DNA of 13,709 nt from Anaerolineales bacterium. Lineage in GTDB: Bacteria; Chloroflexota; Anaerolineae; Epilineales; JAANWY01. The stretch spans positions 1 to 13,709 of the forward strand of contig JAANWY010000362.1 in assembly GCA_018263655.1 (NCBI GenBank), read 5' to 3'. Positions 1 through 6,138 of this stretch are shown here, piece after piece. How positions within the stretch are numbered: the stretch's first letter is position 1; each line of letters opens with the position of its first letter. The translations under genes were made by a program, and so were the position numbers. The notes beneath the pieces are model-generated. The model saw only the letters and a program-made list of their open reading frames with translations, had not been told where the DNA came from and made no database searches.

Positions 1-161
1 TGCCTATACTTGAACCAATCACCCGCAACGGCCGACTGACTGCGCCAAAGCGATGTCCAGCTATTCGATCTAAGATACAGGACAGTTAGCCAGAGAGTGT
101 GTACGCCGTAGCTTGCCAAGCCGATGAGACAGATGACGTAAAGTCCGACGACAATGGTCAT
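1..161 (-). CDS. N-terminus of a membrane protein, possibly family 2 glycosyltransferase (partial)
   Basis: An open frame begins with ATG at 161 on the minus strand and runs off the left edge, giving 53 complete codons without a stop. The predicted N-terminus starts MTIVVGLYVICLIGLASYG and continues with a second hydrophobic stretch ending in LYLRS. One N-terminal membrane helix followed by an aromatic/basic segment resembles the start of processive family 2 glycosyltransferases, where a Tyr-Gly-x-His/Asn segment and a Leu-Tyr-x-Arg end are common before the catalytic domain. No catalytic motif lies inside the window, so this function is a guess. The upstream GGGGG near 180 is a poor ribosome binding site. 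The coherent hydrophobic N-terminus argues for a real gene, but a chance frame of this length cannot be excluded. Confidence 0.45.
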   Translation of the reverse strand, partial: MTIVVGLYVICLIGLASYGVHTLWLTVLYLRSNSWTSLWRSQSAVAGDWFKYR

Positions 162-205
162 GCTTGGCTATACCCCCGAGACTGTGTTATCATAACTGCG
201 TTGTA

Positions 206-235
206 ACCACTCAGGCTACCGCGCTCGTAGTTGGG
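206..235 (+). repeat. Relic of the left end of element B
   Basis: Thirty bases match positions 2534-2563, just inside the left end of the intact element B, at 25 of 30 positions counted by eye. The shared core is ACTCAGGCTACC. No palindromic centre or right end follows, so this is a truncated copy. Confidence 0.6.
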
Positions 236-583
236 TCCCAATTATAGTAGCTGATCGTTTCGGCGTCAATATTGACTGATGCTACCAATCCGTTGCCAGG
301 GCCCACCAGCGGCCCTGCGGATGACTCAAATACGATGAATGGAGAACGCTTCATCTTACCGCCTAGATGCAGGGGTAGTGGCAACCACCGTCGACTGGCC
401 ATCCACATTGGCAAATCGCCAATCAGGCAGTGCCTGAACAAGAATGGACCGGAAGGACAGGGACGGCCATCCCTATTTTCTGCCTTTCTCCATTGCAAGG
501 CCGTAGCCGAGCGATCGTCTGAGCAGTTACGGAATCAGACTTACAGCATACATAACGGGTTTGCTGCTACACTTAACCGATCG
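236..583. other. Intergenic stretch without a supportable gene
   Basis: I see no gene here. The plus frame from 272 runs on to 886 only by passing through the mobile elements and has no recognisable protein features. A 95-codon minus frame (211-498) also matches nothing I know and has no ribosome binding site. Small sequence features are a perfect 12-bp palindrome GTCAATATTGAC (265-276) and a 7-bp stem CAGGGCC/GGCCCTG with a 7-base loop (297-317). The stretch may be decayed sequence accumulated beside the mobile elements. Confidence 0.5.
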
Positions 584-591
584 GTGACTAC

Positions 592-714
592 CTTGACAAT
601 GTTAAATTCGGTTCAGAAACAGTCTTTTGCTCGCCGAAGGTCTCCTGACCGAGGCGAACGGGGCTCGGTCAGGAGACCTTCGCCCAGCACGCCAGGTAAT
701 TTAACATTGTCAAG
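592..714. mobile_element. MITE-like element A, copy 1, nested in element B
   Basis: The element is 123 bp long with perfect 17-bp terminal inverted repeats: CTTGACAATGTTAAATT at 592-608 and its reverse complement at 698-714. CTAC flanks it on both sides (588-591 and 715-718), which fits a 4-bp target site duplication inside the left end of element B. The interior holds a perfect 19-bp stem (635-653 with 664-682) around a 10-base loop. The subterminal sequence CGGTTCAGAAACAGTC reappears in copy 2 with one change. It has no coding capacity, so it would depend on a transposase encoded elsewhere. Confidence 0.78.
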
Positions 715-749
715 CTACTCGTGCGCTTTGCACCCTCGCATGAGAAATG

Positions 750-799
750 CGGAAAAAAGGGGTCGGTGGGGCGCGCGCCCCACCGACCCCTTTTTTCCG
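750..799. terminator. Bidirectional terminator-like palindrome in element B copy 1
   Basis: This is a perfect, loopless 50-bp palindrome with 25-base arms (750-774 and 775-799). A GC-rich core is flanked by A6 on the left and T6 on the right, so either strand reads as a strong stem followed by a U-run. Whether it stops transcription here is inferred. It sits between the minus-strand gene at the left edge and the plus-strand DoxX operon. Confidence 0.6.
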
Positions 800-888
800 G
801 TCTCTTCTTGTGTAGGTACGAAGCGCCTGAGTAGTCACTTTACCAGTAGCACCAGTAGTAAAAACATAATCCTGACGAGGGGGTGACG

Positions 889-1854
889 ATGGAAAGCCAA
901 CGCGAGAATCGAGGTCCTACACCAGACCAAATCAAGAAAATGGCCATGTTCGAAGGTGTCCCAGCGGACGCCTGGGAGGAAGTGGCAGAAGACCTATATC
1001 CACGCCACTTCGCGGAAGGCGACCTGATCTTCGCCGAGGACTCTCTGGGAGAGGCGATGTACTTGATCGAGGCCGGCGAAGTACGCCTCGGCTCCGACGT
1101 CGGTCTCCAGCGCGAGACCCTGGCGATATTGGGCCCAGGAGAGCACTTCGGTGAGACGGGCCTCGTGGAAGACAGCCGGCACTACGCCTGGGCCCGCGCT
1201 CACACAGATGTAGATGCATGGGTGCTCTACAGGCCTGACTTCGAGCACCTTGTCGCCACACACCCTGCTATCTACGCTAATCTCAGCAAGTCAATCAACA
1301 GACGGTTATCCGAGGCAGATCGTGCTGTGGAGGAGAGCTCTGCAGTGCCAACTGCGTTTTCGGTGCAAGCGTTTCTGCGGAGAACCTGGCAGGCGAACGC
1401 CCCGGCCGGCTACCTCGTCCTGCTACGCATCCTGTTGGGCGCCCTCTTCATCACAACAGCTTTCGAGAACCTCCAGAAGGACCTCTACGGGGAGGGGTTC
1501 CAATCCTTCGTCGAGAGCTGGGCGGCCGGCAACCCCATCGGCCCCTATCGGTCCTTTCTGCAGAGCCTCGTAATCCCCAACTGGGAGGTTTTCGCGACGG
1601 TGCAGTTGATCCTAGAACCCACCGTCATGGGAGTTTTCTTGCTGATCGGCTTGTTCACCCCGCTCAGCGCACTCGTGGCTGCGCTCTTCATGGGTAATCT
1701 GTTTCTGGCCAGTCTGGGGAAAGAGTGGCCGTGGACCTACTTGGTCATCCTCGGCGTGCTGATTGCCCTAATGGCCAGCCGCGCCGGGCGCTACCTGGGC
1801 GTCGACCAGATGCTCGCCGAGCGGTTCCCCAACCCGCGGATCCCCTTATGGTAG
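889..1854 (+). CDS. Cyclic-nucleotide-binding domain fused to DoxX-like membrane domain (copy 1)
   Basis: The protein has 321 residues. Residues 14-145 form a cyclic-nucleotide-binding domain of the CRP/CAP type, with the phosphate-cassette signature FGETGL at 87-92. The position equivalent to the phosphate-binding Arg of CRP appears to be His98 (HYAWARA, against RSAWVRA in CRP), so the ligand may differ. Residues 175-300 hold about four membrane helices beginning LLRILLGALFIT, typical of the DoxX/DoxD family. ATG 889 was chosen over GTG 883 because GAGGGGG (877-883) lies 5 bases upstream and the paralogue at 2723 starts the same way (MERQ, here MESQ). There is no helix-turn-helix, so this is a membrane protein with a sensor domain rather than a transcription factor. 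The second gene of the unit follows after 10 bp. The function of the DoxX part is not known; thiosulfate:quinone oxidoreductase DoxD is a distant relative. Confidence 0.88.
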   Translation: MESQRENRGPTPDQIKKMAMFEGVPADAWEEVAEDLYPRHFAEGDLIFAEDSLGEAMYLIEAGEVRLGSDVGLQRETLAILGPGEHFGETGLVEDSRHYAWARAHTDVDAWVLYRPDFEHLVATHPAIYANLSKSINRRLSEADRAVEESSAVPTAFSVQAFLRRTWQANAPAGYLVLLRILLGALFITTAFENLQKDLYGEGFQSFVESWAAGNPIGPYRSFLQSLVIPNWEVFATVQLILEPTVMGVFLLIGLFTPLSALVAALFMGNLFLASLGKEWPWTYLVILGVLIALMASRAGRYLGVDQMLAERFPNPRIPLW

Positions 1855-1864
1855 GCCACCAACG

Positions 1865-2419
1865 ATGCCTGAGGACATGCTAAATCACTGGAACCGGATT
1901 ATGGACCGCCTCAACCAACGAATCGTCATGCACGGTCTCAGTTTGTTGCGGATTGCGTACGGCGCGTACTGGCTGTACGCTGCTTCATGGAAAGTCCCTC
2001 CCGATTTCGGTCAGGCCACAGACACGGGACTCTGGCATTGGATCAATCAGGGAGTTCAGCACCCCACTTTTTCCTGGTATCAGGGACTGTTGGAACAATT
2101 CATCATCCCCAACTTCAACAGCTTCGGGTATCTAGTTCTCTTTACAGAACTGCTCATCGGGCTCTCGGTATTCCTGGGGGCCTTCACACGGTTGGGGGCG
2201 CTTCTGGGCCTCGTCATGTCCTTGAACATCATGCTAACCGTGACAGACATACCTGGCGAGATGGTCTGGTTCTACGTCGTGTTGATAGGTCTGCATCTGC
2301 TGCTGGGTATCACGAGAAGCGGCCGCTTCTGGGGCATGGACGCACACATAGCCCCCAAGCTCGCCCGGGCCGCAGCCAACGGCAGCCCTGCGGCCGCATT
2401 CCTGATTCGATTGACCTGA
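1865..2419 (+). CDS. DoxX/DoxD-like membrane protein (copy 1)
   Basis: The product has 184 residues and four predicted membrane helices (about 23-40, 86-105, 108-127 and 132-150). It begins the domain with LSLLRIAYGAYWLY, followed by the conserved ASWKVPPDFG (40-49) and an extracytoplasmic loop rich in Trp and aromatic residues. The layout fits the DoxX superfamily, whose members act at the membrane in thiol or sulfur oxidation in the few studied cases. ATG 1865 lies 10 bp after the stop of the CNBD-DoxX gene with no clear Shine-Dalgarno sequence, so translational coupling is likely. The two proteins, both of DoxX type, may form a heteromer (inference). The closest relative in the window is the protein at 3696-4241. 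The next possible terminator is the palindrome at 2569-2622. Confidence 0.82.
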   Translation: MPEDMLNHWNRIMDRLNQRIVMHGLSLLRIAYGAYWLYAASWKVPPDFGQATDTGLWHWINQGVQHPTFSWYQGLLEQFIIPNFNSFGYLVLFTELLIGLSVFLGAFTRLGALLGLVMSLNIMLTVTDIPGEMVWFYVVLIGLHLLLGITRSGRFWGMDAHIAPKLARAAANGSPAAAFLIRLT

Positions 2420-2492
2420 TAGCTGTGTGGTTCTTGTCACGAAGGCTTCAGGAAGCACCCGCTAGCGAACGGCCCACCCAACGCCTCCCAGG

Positions 2493-2526
2493 CGTAAGAT
2501 TCGCACCGGAACCGAAATCATATCCC
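2493..2526. repeat. 34-bp dispersed repeat, copy 1
   Basis: This repeat matches 5887-5920 with two mismatches; the shared core is AGATTCGCACCGGAACCGAA. Both copies lie shortly after a stop codon and just before a GTGACTAC element end (4 bp here, 19 bp at the second copy). It may be part of a larger mobile unit or a second insertion preference mark. Confidence 0.7.
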
Positions 2527-2530
2527 CTGG

Positions 2531-2661
2531 GTGACTACTCAGGCTACCACCCTCGCAGTTGAGAAATGCGGAAAAAAGGGGTCGGTGGGGGGCGGCCGCC
2601 CCCCACCGACCCCTTTTTTCCGGTCTCTTCTTGTGTAGGCACGAAGTGCTTGAGTAGTCAC
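2531..2661. mobile_element. MITE-like element B, copy 2 (intact)
   Basis: This 131-bp non-coding element has perfect 11-bp terminal inverted repeats, GTGACTACTCA (2531-2541) and TGAGTAGTCAC (2651-2661). Its central part is nearly identical to copy 1, including GAGAAATGCGGAAAAAAGG and the tail CCGGTCTCTTCTTGTGTAGG. It separates the two DoxX units. Just outside the right end lies TATAAT (2667-2672), so the insertion abuts the promoter of the second unit. I see no clear target duplication. Confidence 0.78.
2569..2622. terminator. Bidirectional terminator-like palindrome in element B copy 2
   Basis: This is a perfect 54-bp palindrome with 27-base arms (2569-2595 and 2596-2622) and an almost pure G/C core flanked by A6 and T6. 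On the plus strand it follows the first DoxX unit by about 150 bp and ends in a T-run, as an intrinsic terminator would. Confidence 0.65.
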
Positions 2662-2664
2662 TGT

Positions 2665-2676
2665 TATATAATATAG
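2665..2676 (+). promoter_or_regulatory. Probable -10 region for the second DoxX unit
   Basis: TATAAT occurs at 2667-2672 in a short AT-rich island, 50 bp upstream of ATG 2723 and just outside the right end of element B. I find no good -35 hexamer at 16-18 bp. The best nearby match, TTGAGT at 2650-2655, is too close and lies in the element end. Confidence 0.4.
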
Positions 2677-2722
2677 CGTCAGTGAGTCGCCCGCAAACAC
2701 CCAACCCGGTCAGGAGGTGGAG

Positions 2723-3685
2723 ATGGAAAGACAACTTGAGCAACCAGCGCCGTCGCAACATAAACTCGAGGAGATGGCGATTCTCGAAGGACTACCCGCT
2801 GAAGTGCTGCAAGACATCGCAGAAAAGCTCTATCGCCGGCAGTTCTCCGCAAGCGAGTTGATCTACGCTGAGGACTCGCTCGGAGATGTGATGTACCTAA
2901 TCGAAGATGGCGAAGTTCGCATTGGCTCCGATGTCGGGTTGGAACGTCAGGTGTTAGCGACGTTGGGCCCCGGCGAGCATTTCGGTGAGACGGCCCTCGT
3001 GGAAGACAGCCGGCACTACGCCTGGGCCCGCGCGTATACCGACGTCACAGTGTGGGCGCTTTTTAAGTCCGACTTTGACAGACTGGTCGCCGCATATCCC
3101 AGCATTTATGCCAATCTGAGTAAGTCAATCAATCGTCGACTCTCCGAAGCAGACCAAGTCGTCGAAGAGGACTTCGCCCCCACCCCCTTCTCATTACAAG
3201 AATTCATCAAAAAGAACTGGGAAGCGTATCCCCCCTCGGGTTACCTGGCTATGTTGCGCATTCTGCTAGGCGCCCTTTTCATCACGACGTCTTTCGAGAA
3301 CCTCCAAAAAGGGCTGTACGGTCAAGGCTTCCAATCCTTCGTCGAGGGCTGGGCGGCCGGCAACCCCATCGGCCCCTACCGCGAGCTTTTGCAGAACGTC
3401 GTCATTCCCAACTGGGAAATCTTCGCCACAGTACAGTTGATCGTGGAGCCCGTTGTGATGGGCGCCTTCCTGATGATCGGCCTGTTCACGCCAGCCAGCG
3501 CCATGGTCGCCGCTTTTTTCATCGGCAATCTGTTCGTGGCCAGTCTTGGCAAAGAGTGGCCGTGGACGTATCTCGTTATTCTAGGCGTGTTGATCACGCT
3601 AATCGCCAGTCGCGCCGGCCGCTATTTCGGCATCGATCAGATGTTGGCCGAGCGATTCCCCAATCCCCGCATCCCGCTATGGTAG
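2723..3685 (+). CDS. Cyclic-nucleotide-binding domain fused to DoxX-like membrane domain (copy 2)
   Basis: The product has 320 residues and is a clear paralogue of the protein at 889-1854, collinear over the whole length. In the last 121 residues about 101 are identical by eye, and both end in ERFPNPRIPLW. The CNBD covers about residues 14-145 with FGETAL at 87-92, and His again sits at the usual phosphate-binding Arg position (98). Four DoxX-type helices follow from about 174. AGGAGG at 2712-2717, 5 bases before ATG 2723, decides the start over the GTG at 2717. This copy begins an apparent three-gene operon with the DoxX protein at 3696 and the subtilase-like protein at 4255. Several 50-bp blocks are almost identical in DNA to copy 1 while the rest has drifted, which hints at gene conversion. 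Confidence 0.88.
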   Translation: MERQLEQPAPSQHKLEEMAILEGLPAEVLQDIAEKLYRRQFSASELIYAEDSLGDVMYLIEDGEVRIGSDVGLERQVLATLGPGEHFGETALVEDSRHYAWARAYTDVTVWALFKSDFDRLVAAYPSIYANLSKSINRRLSEADQVVEEDFAPTPFSLQEFIKKNWEAYPPSGYLAMLRILLGALFITTSFENLQKGLYGQGFQSFVEGWAAGNPIGPYRELLQNVVIPNWEIFATVQLIVEPVVMGAFLMIGLFTPASAMVAAFFIGNLFVASLGKEWPWTYLVILGVLITLIASRAGRYFGIDQMLAERFPNPRIPLW

Positions 3686-3695
3686 GCTGATCATA

Positions 3696-4241
3696 ATGTC
3701 ACAACAAATCGCCAGATATTGGCGCAAGTTCACGCAAGAACAAATGATCAATCGAGGCCTCGGACTTCTGCGTATCGTCTACGGCATCTACTGGATGTAT
3801 CACGCCTCGTGGAAAGTGCCGCCCGACTTCGGCCAGATAGACAACACGGGCCTCTGGTTCTGGATCAGTCAAGGCGCCGAGTATCCGACCTTCGACTGGT
3901 ATCACGCGTTTCTCGAAAGCTTCGTACTCCAAAATTTCACCCTGGTCGGCTACTTGGTGCTACTCGTCGAATCAACAATCGGACTGTCATTGTTCCTGGG
4001 AGTTTTCACACGTCTCGGCACCTTGCTGGGCGTGCTGGTATCCATTAACATCATGCTGACCGTCGCCAGTGTCCCGAGCGAAACGGTCTGGTTCTACATC
4101 GCCCTGATCGGCCTGCATCTGCTACTGGGTATCACACGCAGTGGACGGTTTTTCGGTACCGACAACCGCCTTGCGCAGCGGTTATCCAAACTCTCCGTCA
4201 ACGGTAGTCCAGTCGCCGCCTTCCTCCTGCGCTTTACCTGA
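3696..4241 (+). CDS. DoxX/DoxD-like membrane protein (copy 2)
   Basis: The product has 181 residues and is a paralogue of the protein at 1865-2419. Shared blocks are ASWKVPPDFGQ, NIMLTV, and the end GLHLLLGITRSGRF. Four membrane helices are predicted at about 21-38, 83-102, 105-124 and 129-147. It starts 10 bp after the CNBD-DoxX stop, the same spacing as in the first unit, and shows no strong Shine-Dalgarno sequence, so translational coupling is likely. The next gene starts 13 bp downstream. The conserved pairing of the two proteins through the duplication suggests that they work together, perhaps as two membrane subunits with the CNBD as the cytosolic sensor. This is inference; the substrate is unknown. 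Confidence 0.82.
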   Translation: MSQQIARYWRKFTQEQMINRGLGLLRIVYGIYWMYHASWKVPPDFGQIDNTGLWFWISQGAEYPTFDWYHAFLESFVLQNFTLVGYLVLLVESTIGLSLFLGVFTRLGTLLGVLVSINIMLTVASVPSETVWFYIALIGLHLLLGITRSGRFFGTDNRLAQRLSKLSVNGSPVAAFLLRFT

Positions 4242-4254
4242 TGAGAGATGCCCC

Positions 4255-5856
4255 ATGAAAAATGTTGACAGATCAACGAAAATTGAAGATCAAAATAGCG
4301 CCGGCAACTGCCGTAGTCTCGCCGTGAGCATCCTGTTGCTGAGCCTGGCGGCCCTGGCCACGCTACCGCTCCTCACACCGACGCGGGACACCTCCGCTGC
4401 TCCGCTGCAGATTGTGAGCCAGGGCGTCGAATTGACGGGCGCCGGCGCCTGGCACGATGCCGGCATCCGTGGCGCCGGTGTCAAGATCGGCATCCTCGAC
4501 GCCGGCTTCCAGGATTACGAGACGCGCATCGAGCAGAACGAATTGCCAGCCGACGTGATCACCCACACGCTGCGCACGCCCACGCAGGGTGGATTCAGTG
4601 GCGGCGGCAAGCACGGGACAGTGATGGCCGAAATCGCCTTTGACATGGCGCCCGACGCCCAATTCTGCCTCGTGAACACGTTACCCAGCGACGTCGATCA
4701 GTTCATACAAGCCGTAGACTGGCTGATGGAACAGGAGGTGGACGTCATCCTCTACAGCCGCAATTGGCTAATCGGAAGCAGCGGCGATGGCCGTGGCCCT
4801 CTCACCGCAAAGATTGATGAGACAGCGGATCAAGGAATTCTGTGGATCAACAGCGCCGGCGATGCAGCACGGCGCCACTGGCAAGGTGTGTGGGAAGACC
4901 TGGACGGCTGCCCCGAAGCAATCGATCCAGCGGGGACGGGCAGCTGTCTAAATTTCGCTCCCAATGATGACTGGAACGATATCGCAGCAGTGGACGCGGA
5001 ACAACTTCTGGCTGTCGGGCTCACGTGGGCGGACCGCTGGGAGCAGAACGCCGAGGTGGACTACAATCTAGCGCTCTCCTTCCAAAAGCGATCAACGAGC
5101 TGGCTTTCCAGCAACGACCCAGGCGTCCTAAACTATCCTGTAGAATCTATCGTTGAGACAGTGCCCGATGCCGGCACCTACAACGTGGTCGTAAGCAGGC
5201 CGCCAGACGAGACACAAGCGCGCCAGATAGAGCTTTTCCTCGGATGGGACATTGATCTCGAATTCGAATATCAGGTCGCGGAAGGCAGCATCATGACACC
5301 GGCTGATGCTCAAGGAGCGCTCGTGGTCGGCGCCGTCCACTGGAGCAACGACCGGTTAGAGGCATTCAGCTCCCGCGGCCCGGCCAACGATGGACGCATC
5401 AAACCCGATCTTGTCGCTCCAGATGGCGTGGACACCGTCACCTACTGGCTCAGCGACGGGACGCCGTGCGACGCGGGGGGCAGTGGCGCCTGTGGGACTG
5501 GCCCGGCGGCAGCACACGCAGCCGGCGCCGCCGCGTTGGTCAAATCAGCGTTTCCAACCTACTCCGTTGCAGAAATCGCCGCCTTCCTACACAATCAAGC
5601 GCGCGATCTCGGGTCGACGGAGCCGGACAACGATTTCGGCTGGGGCCAGTTGCAGTTGGGGCCGGCGCCGGGGCAAGCCACCCCGACTGCCACGGATGTC
5701 CCGCCAACCATGACGCTGACGCCAACGGCGACGACACCTCCAGATGCCACCGCAACACCCACTTCCACCATATCGCCCTCTGTCACGCCGTCAAATACGC
5801 CTGAAGCCGAACCACTGGGTCACACGGTCTTCCTGCCCCTCATCCTCAAAGAGTGA
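4255..5856 (+). CDS. Secreted subtilisin-like (S8) protein with Gly at the catalytic Ser position; likely pseudopeptidase
   Basis: The protein has 533 residues. Residues 1-49 look like a signal peptide with a hydrophobic core at 21-40. The S8 fold is shown by ILDAGF (Asp82), KHGTVMAE (His120), FSSRGP (371-376) and KPDLVAPDG (383-391). The nucleophile motif, normally GTSxAxPHVAG, reads GTGPAAAHAAG at 414-424, so Gly416 replaces Ser. The oxyanion position usually filled by Asn is Asp203 (SAGD). Residues 204-345 form an insertion with a Cys pair (219, 231), resembling the beta-sandwich insertions of some large subtilases. A Thr/Pro-rich linker (about 474-520) leads to the tail VFLPLILKE, seen in many secreted Chloroflexota proteins. 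ATG 4255 was chosen because it starts the signal peptide, follows the upstream stop by 13 bp and has GAGAG 7 bases before. It is probably co-transcribed with the two DoxX-type genes. A non-catalytic, substrate-binding role is likely. Confidence 0.85.
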   Translation: MKNVDRSTKIEDQNSAGNCRSLAVSILLLSLAALATLPLLTPTRDTSAAPLQIVSQGVELTGAGAWHDAGIRGAGVKIGILDAGFQDYETRIEQNELPADVITHTLRTPTQGGFSGGGKHGTVMAEIAFDMAPDAQFCLVNTLPSDVDQFIQAVDWLMEQEVDVILYSRNWLIGSSGDGRGPLTAKIDETADQGILWINSAGDAARRHWQGVWEDLDGCPEAIDPAGTGSCLNFAPNDDWNDIAAVDAEQLLAVGLTWADRWEQNAEVDYNLALSFQKRSTSWLSSNDPGVLNYPVESIVETVPDAGTYNVVVSRPPDETQARQIELFLGWDIDLEFEYQVAEGSIMTPADAQGALVVGAVHWSNDRLEAFSSRGPANDGRIKPDLVAPDGVDTVTYWLSDGTPCDAGGSGACGTGPAAAHAAGAAALVKSAFPTYSVAEIAAFLHNQARDLGSTEPDNDFGWGQLQLGPAPGQATPTATDVPPTMTLTPTATTPPDATATPTSTISPSVTPSNTPEAEPLGHTVFLPLILKE

Positions 5857-5886
5857 TCGCAGCGATTGGAGCCGGGGCCCGCGTGC

Positions 5887-5920
5887 CGTAAGATTCGCAC
5901 CGGAACCGAAGTCATATTCC
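5887..5920. repeat. 34-bp dispersed repeat, copy 2
   Basis: This copy matches 2493-2526 with two mismatches. It lies 30 bp after the subtilase stop codon and 19 bp before the left end of element A copy 2. Confidence 0.7.
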
Positions 5921-5939
5921 TCGCAAGTGAATATTTGCA

Positions 5940-6136
5940 GTGACTACTTTGACAATGTCACATTCGGCTCAGAAACAGTCCTTTGATCGCCGAAGGTGGG
6001 TGACGGTGCCACGCAACCGTGACCCGTCACACGCTGACCGAGGCGAAACGGGCCCTTCGTCAGGCTCAGGACGCCGCTCGGTCAGGAGACCTTCGCCCAA
6101 CGTGGGGCGGTAATGTGACATTGTCAAGATAGTCAC
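5940..6136. mobile_element. MITE-like element A, copy 2
   Basis: Inner inverted repeats TTGACAATGTCACATT (5949-5964) and their reverse complement (6112-6127) match perfectly over 16 bp. Outside them, GTGACTAC (5940) and ATAGTCAC (ending 6136) are also nearly inverted, making a TIR of about 25 bp with two mismatches. The subterminal CGGCTCAGAAACAGTC and the block CTCGGTCAGGAGACCTTCG are shared with copy 1, but the centre is about 55 bp longer and holds another stem. It fills the space between the convergent subtilase-like and Cas6-like genes and could end both transcripts. It encodes no protein. Confidence 0.75.
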
Positions 6137-6138
6137 GA

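Larger units (their letters stand above)
584..838. mobile_element. MITE-like element B, copy 1 (interrupted by element A)
   Basis: The right end TGAGTAGTCAC (828-838) is identical to the right end of copy 2 (2651-2661). The left end GTGACTAC (584-591) is separated from its continuation CTACTC (715-720) by element A. Removing element A and one copy of the CTAC duplication leaves 128 bp, against 131 bp for copy 2. The centre is a long perfect palindrome (750-799) flanked by a shared tail at about 800-838. The element encodes nothing. It lies about 50 bp upstream of the first CNBD-DoxX gene. I see no clear target duplication around element B itself. Confidence 0.75.

Noticed and set aside
841..870. 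Promoter for the first DoxX unit (TTTACC and CATAAT)
   Set aside because: CATAAT at 865-870 is plausible as a -10 box, but the best -35 match is weak and 20 bp away, so I do not list it.
272..886. 204-codon plus-strand open frame upstream of the first CNBD-DoxX gene
   Set aside because: It runs through both nested mobile elements and the perfect palindrome, has no ribosome binding site and gives an Arg/Ser-rich sequence without any recognisable feature.
5497..5527. Frameshift or sequencing error explaining the missing catalytic Ser
   Set aside because: The reading frame is intact on both sides with good S8 motifs, so a frameshift is excluded; a single-base error cannot be excluded but the oxyanion Asn is also changed, which fits real loss of activity.
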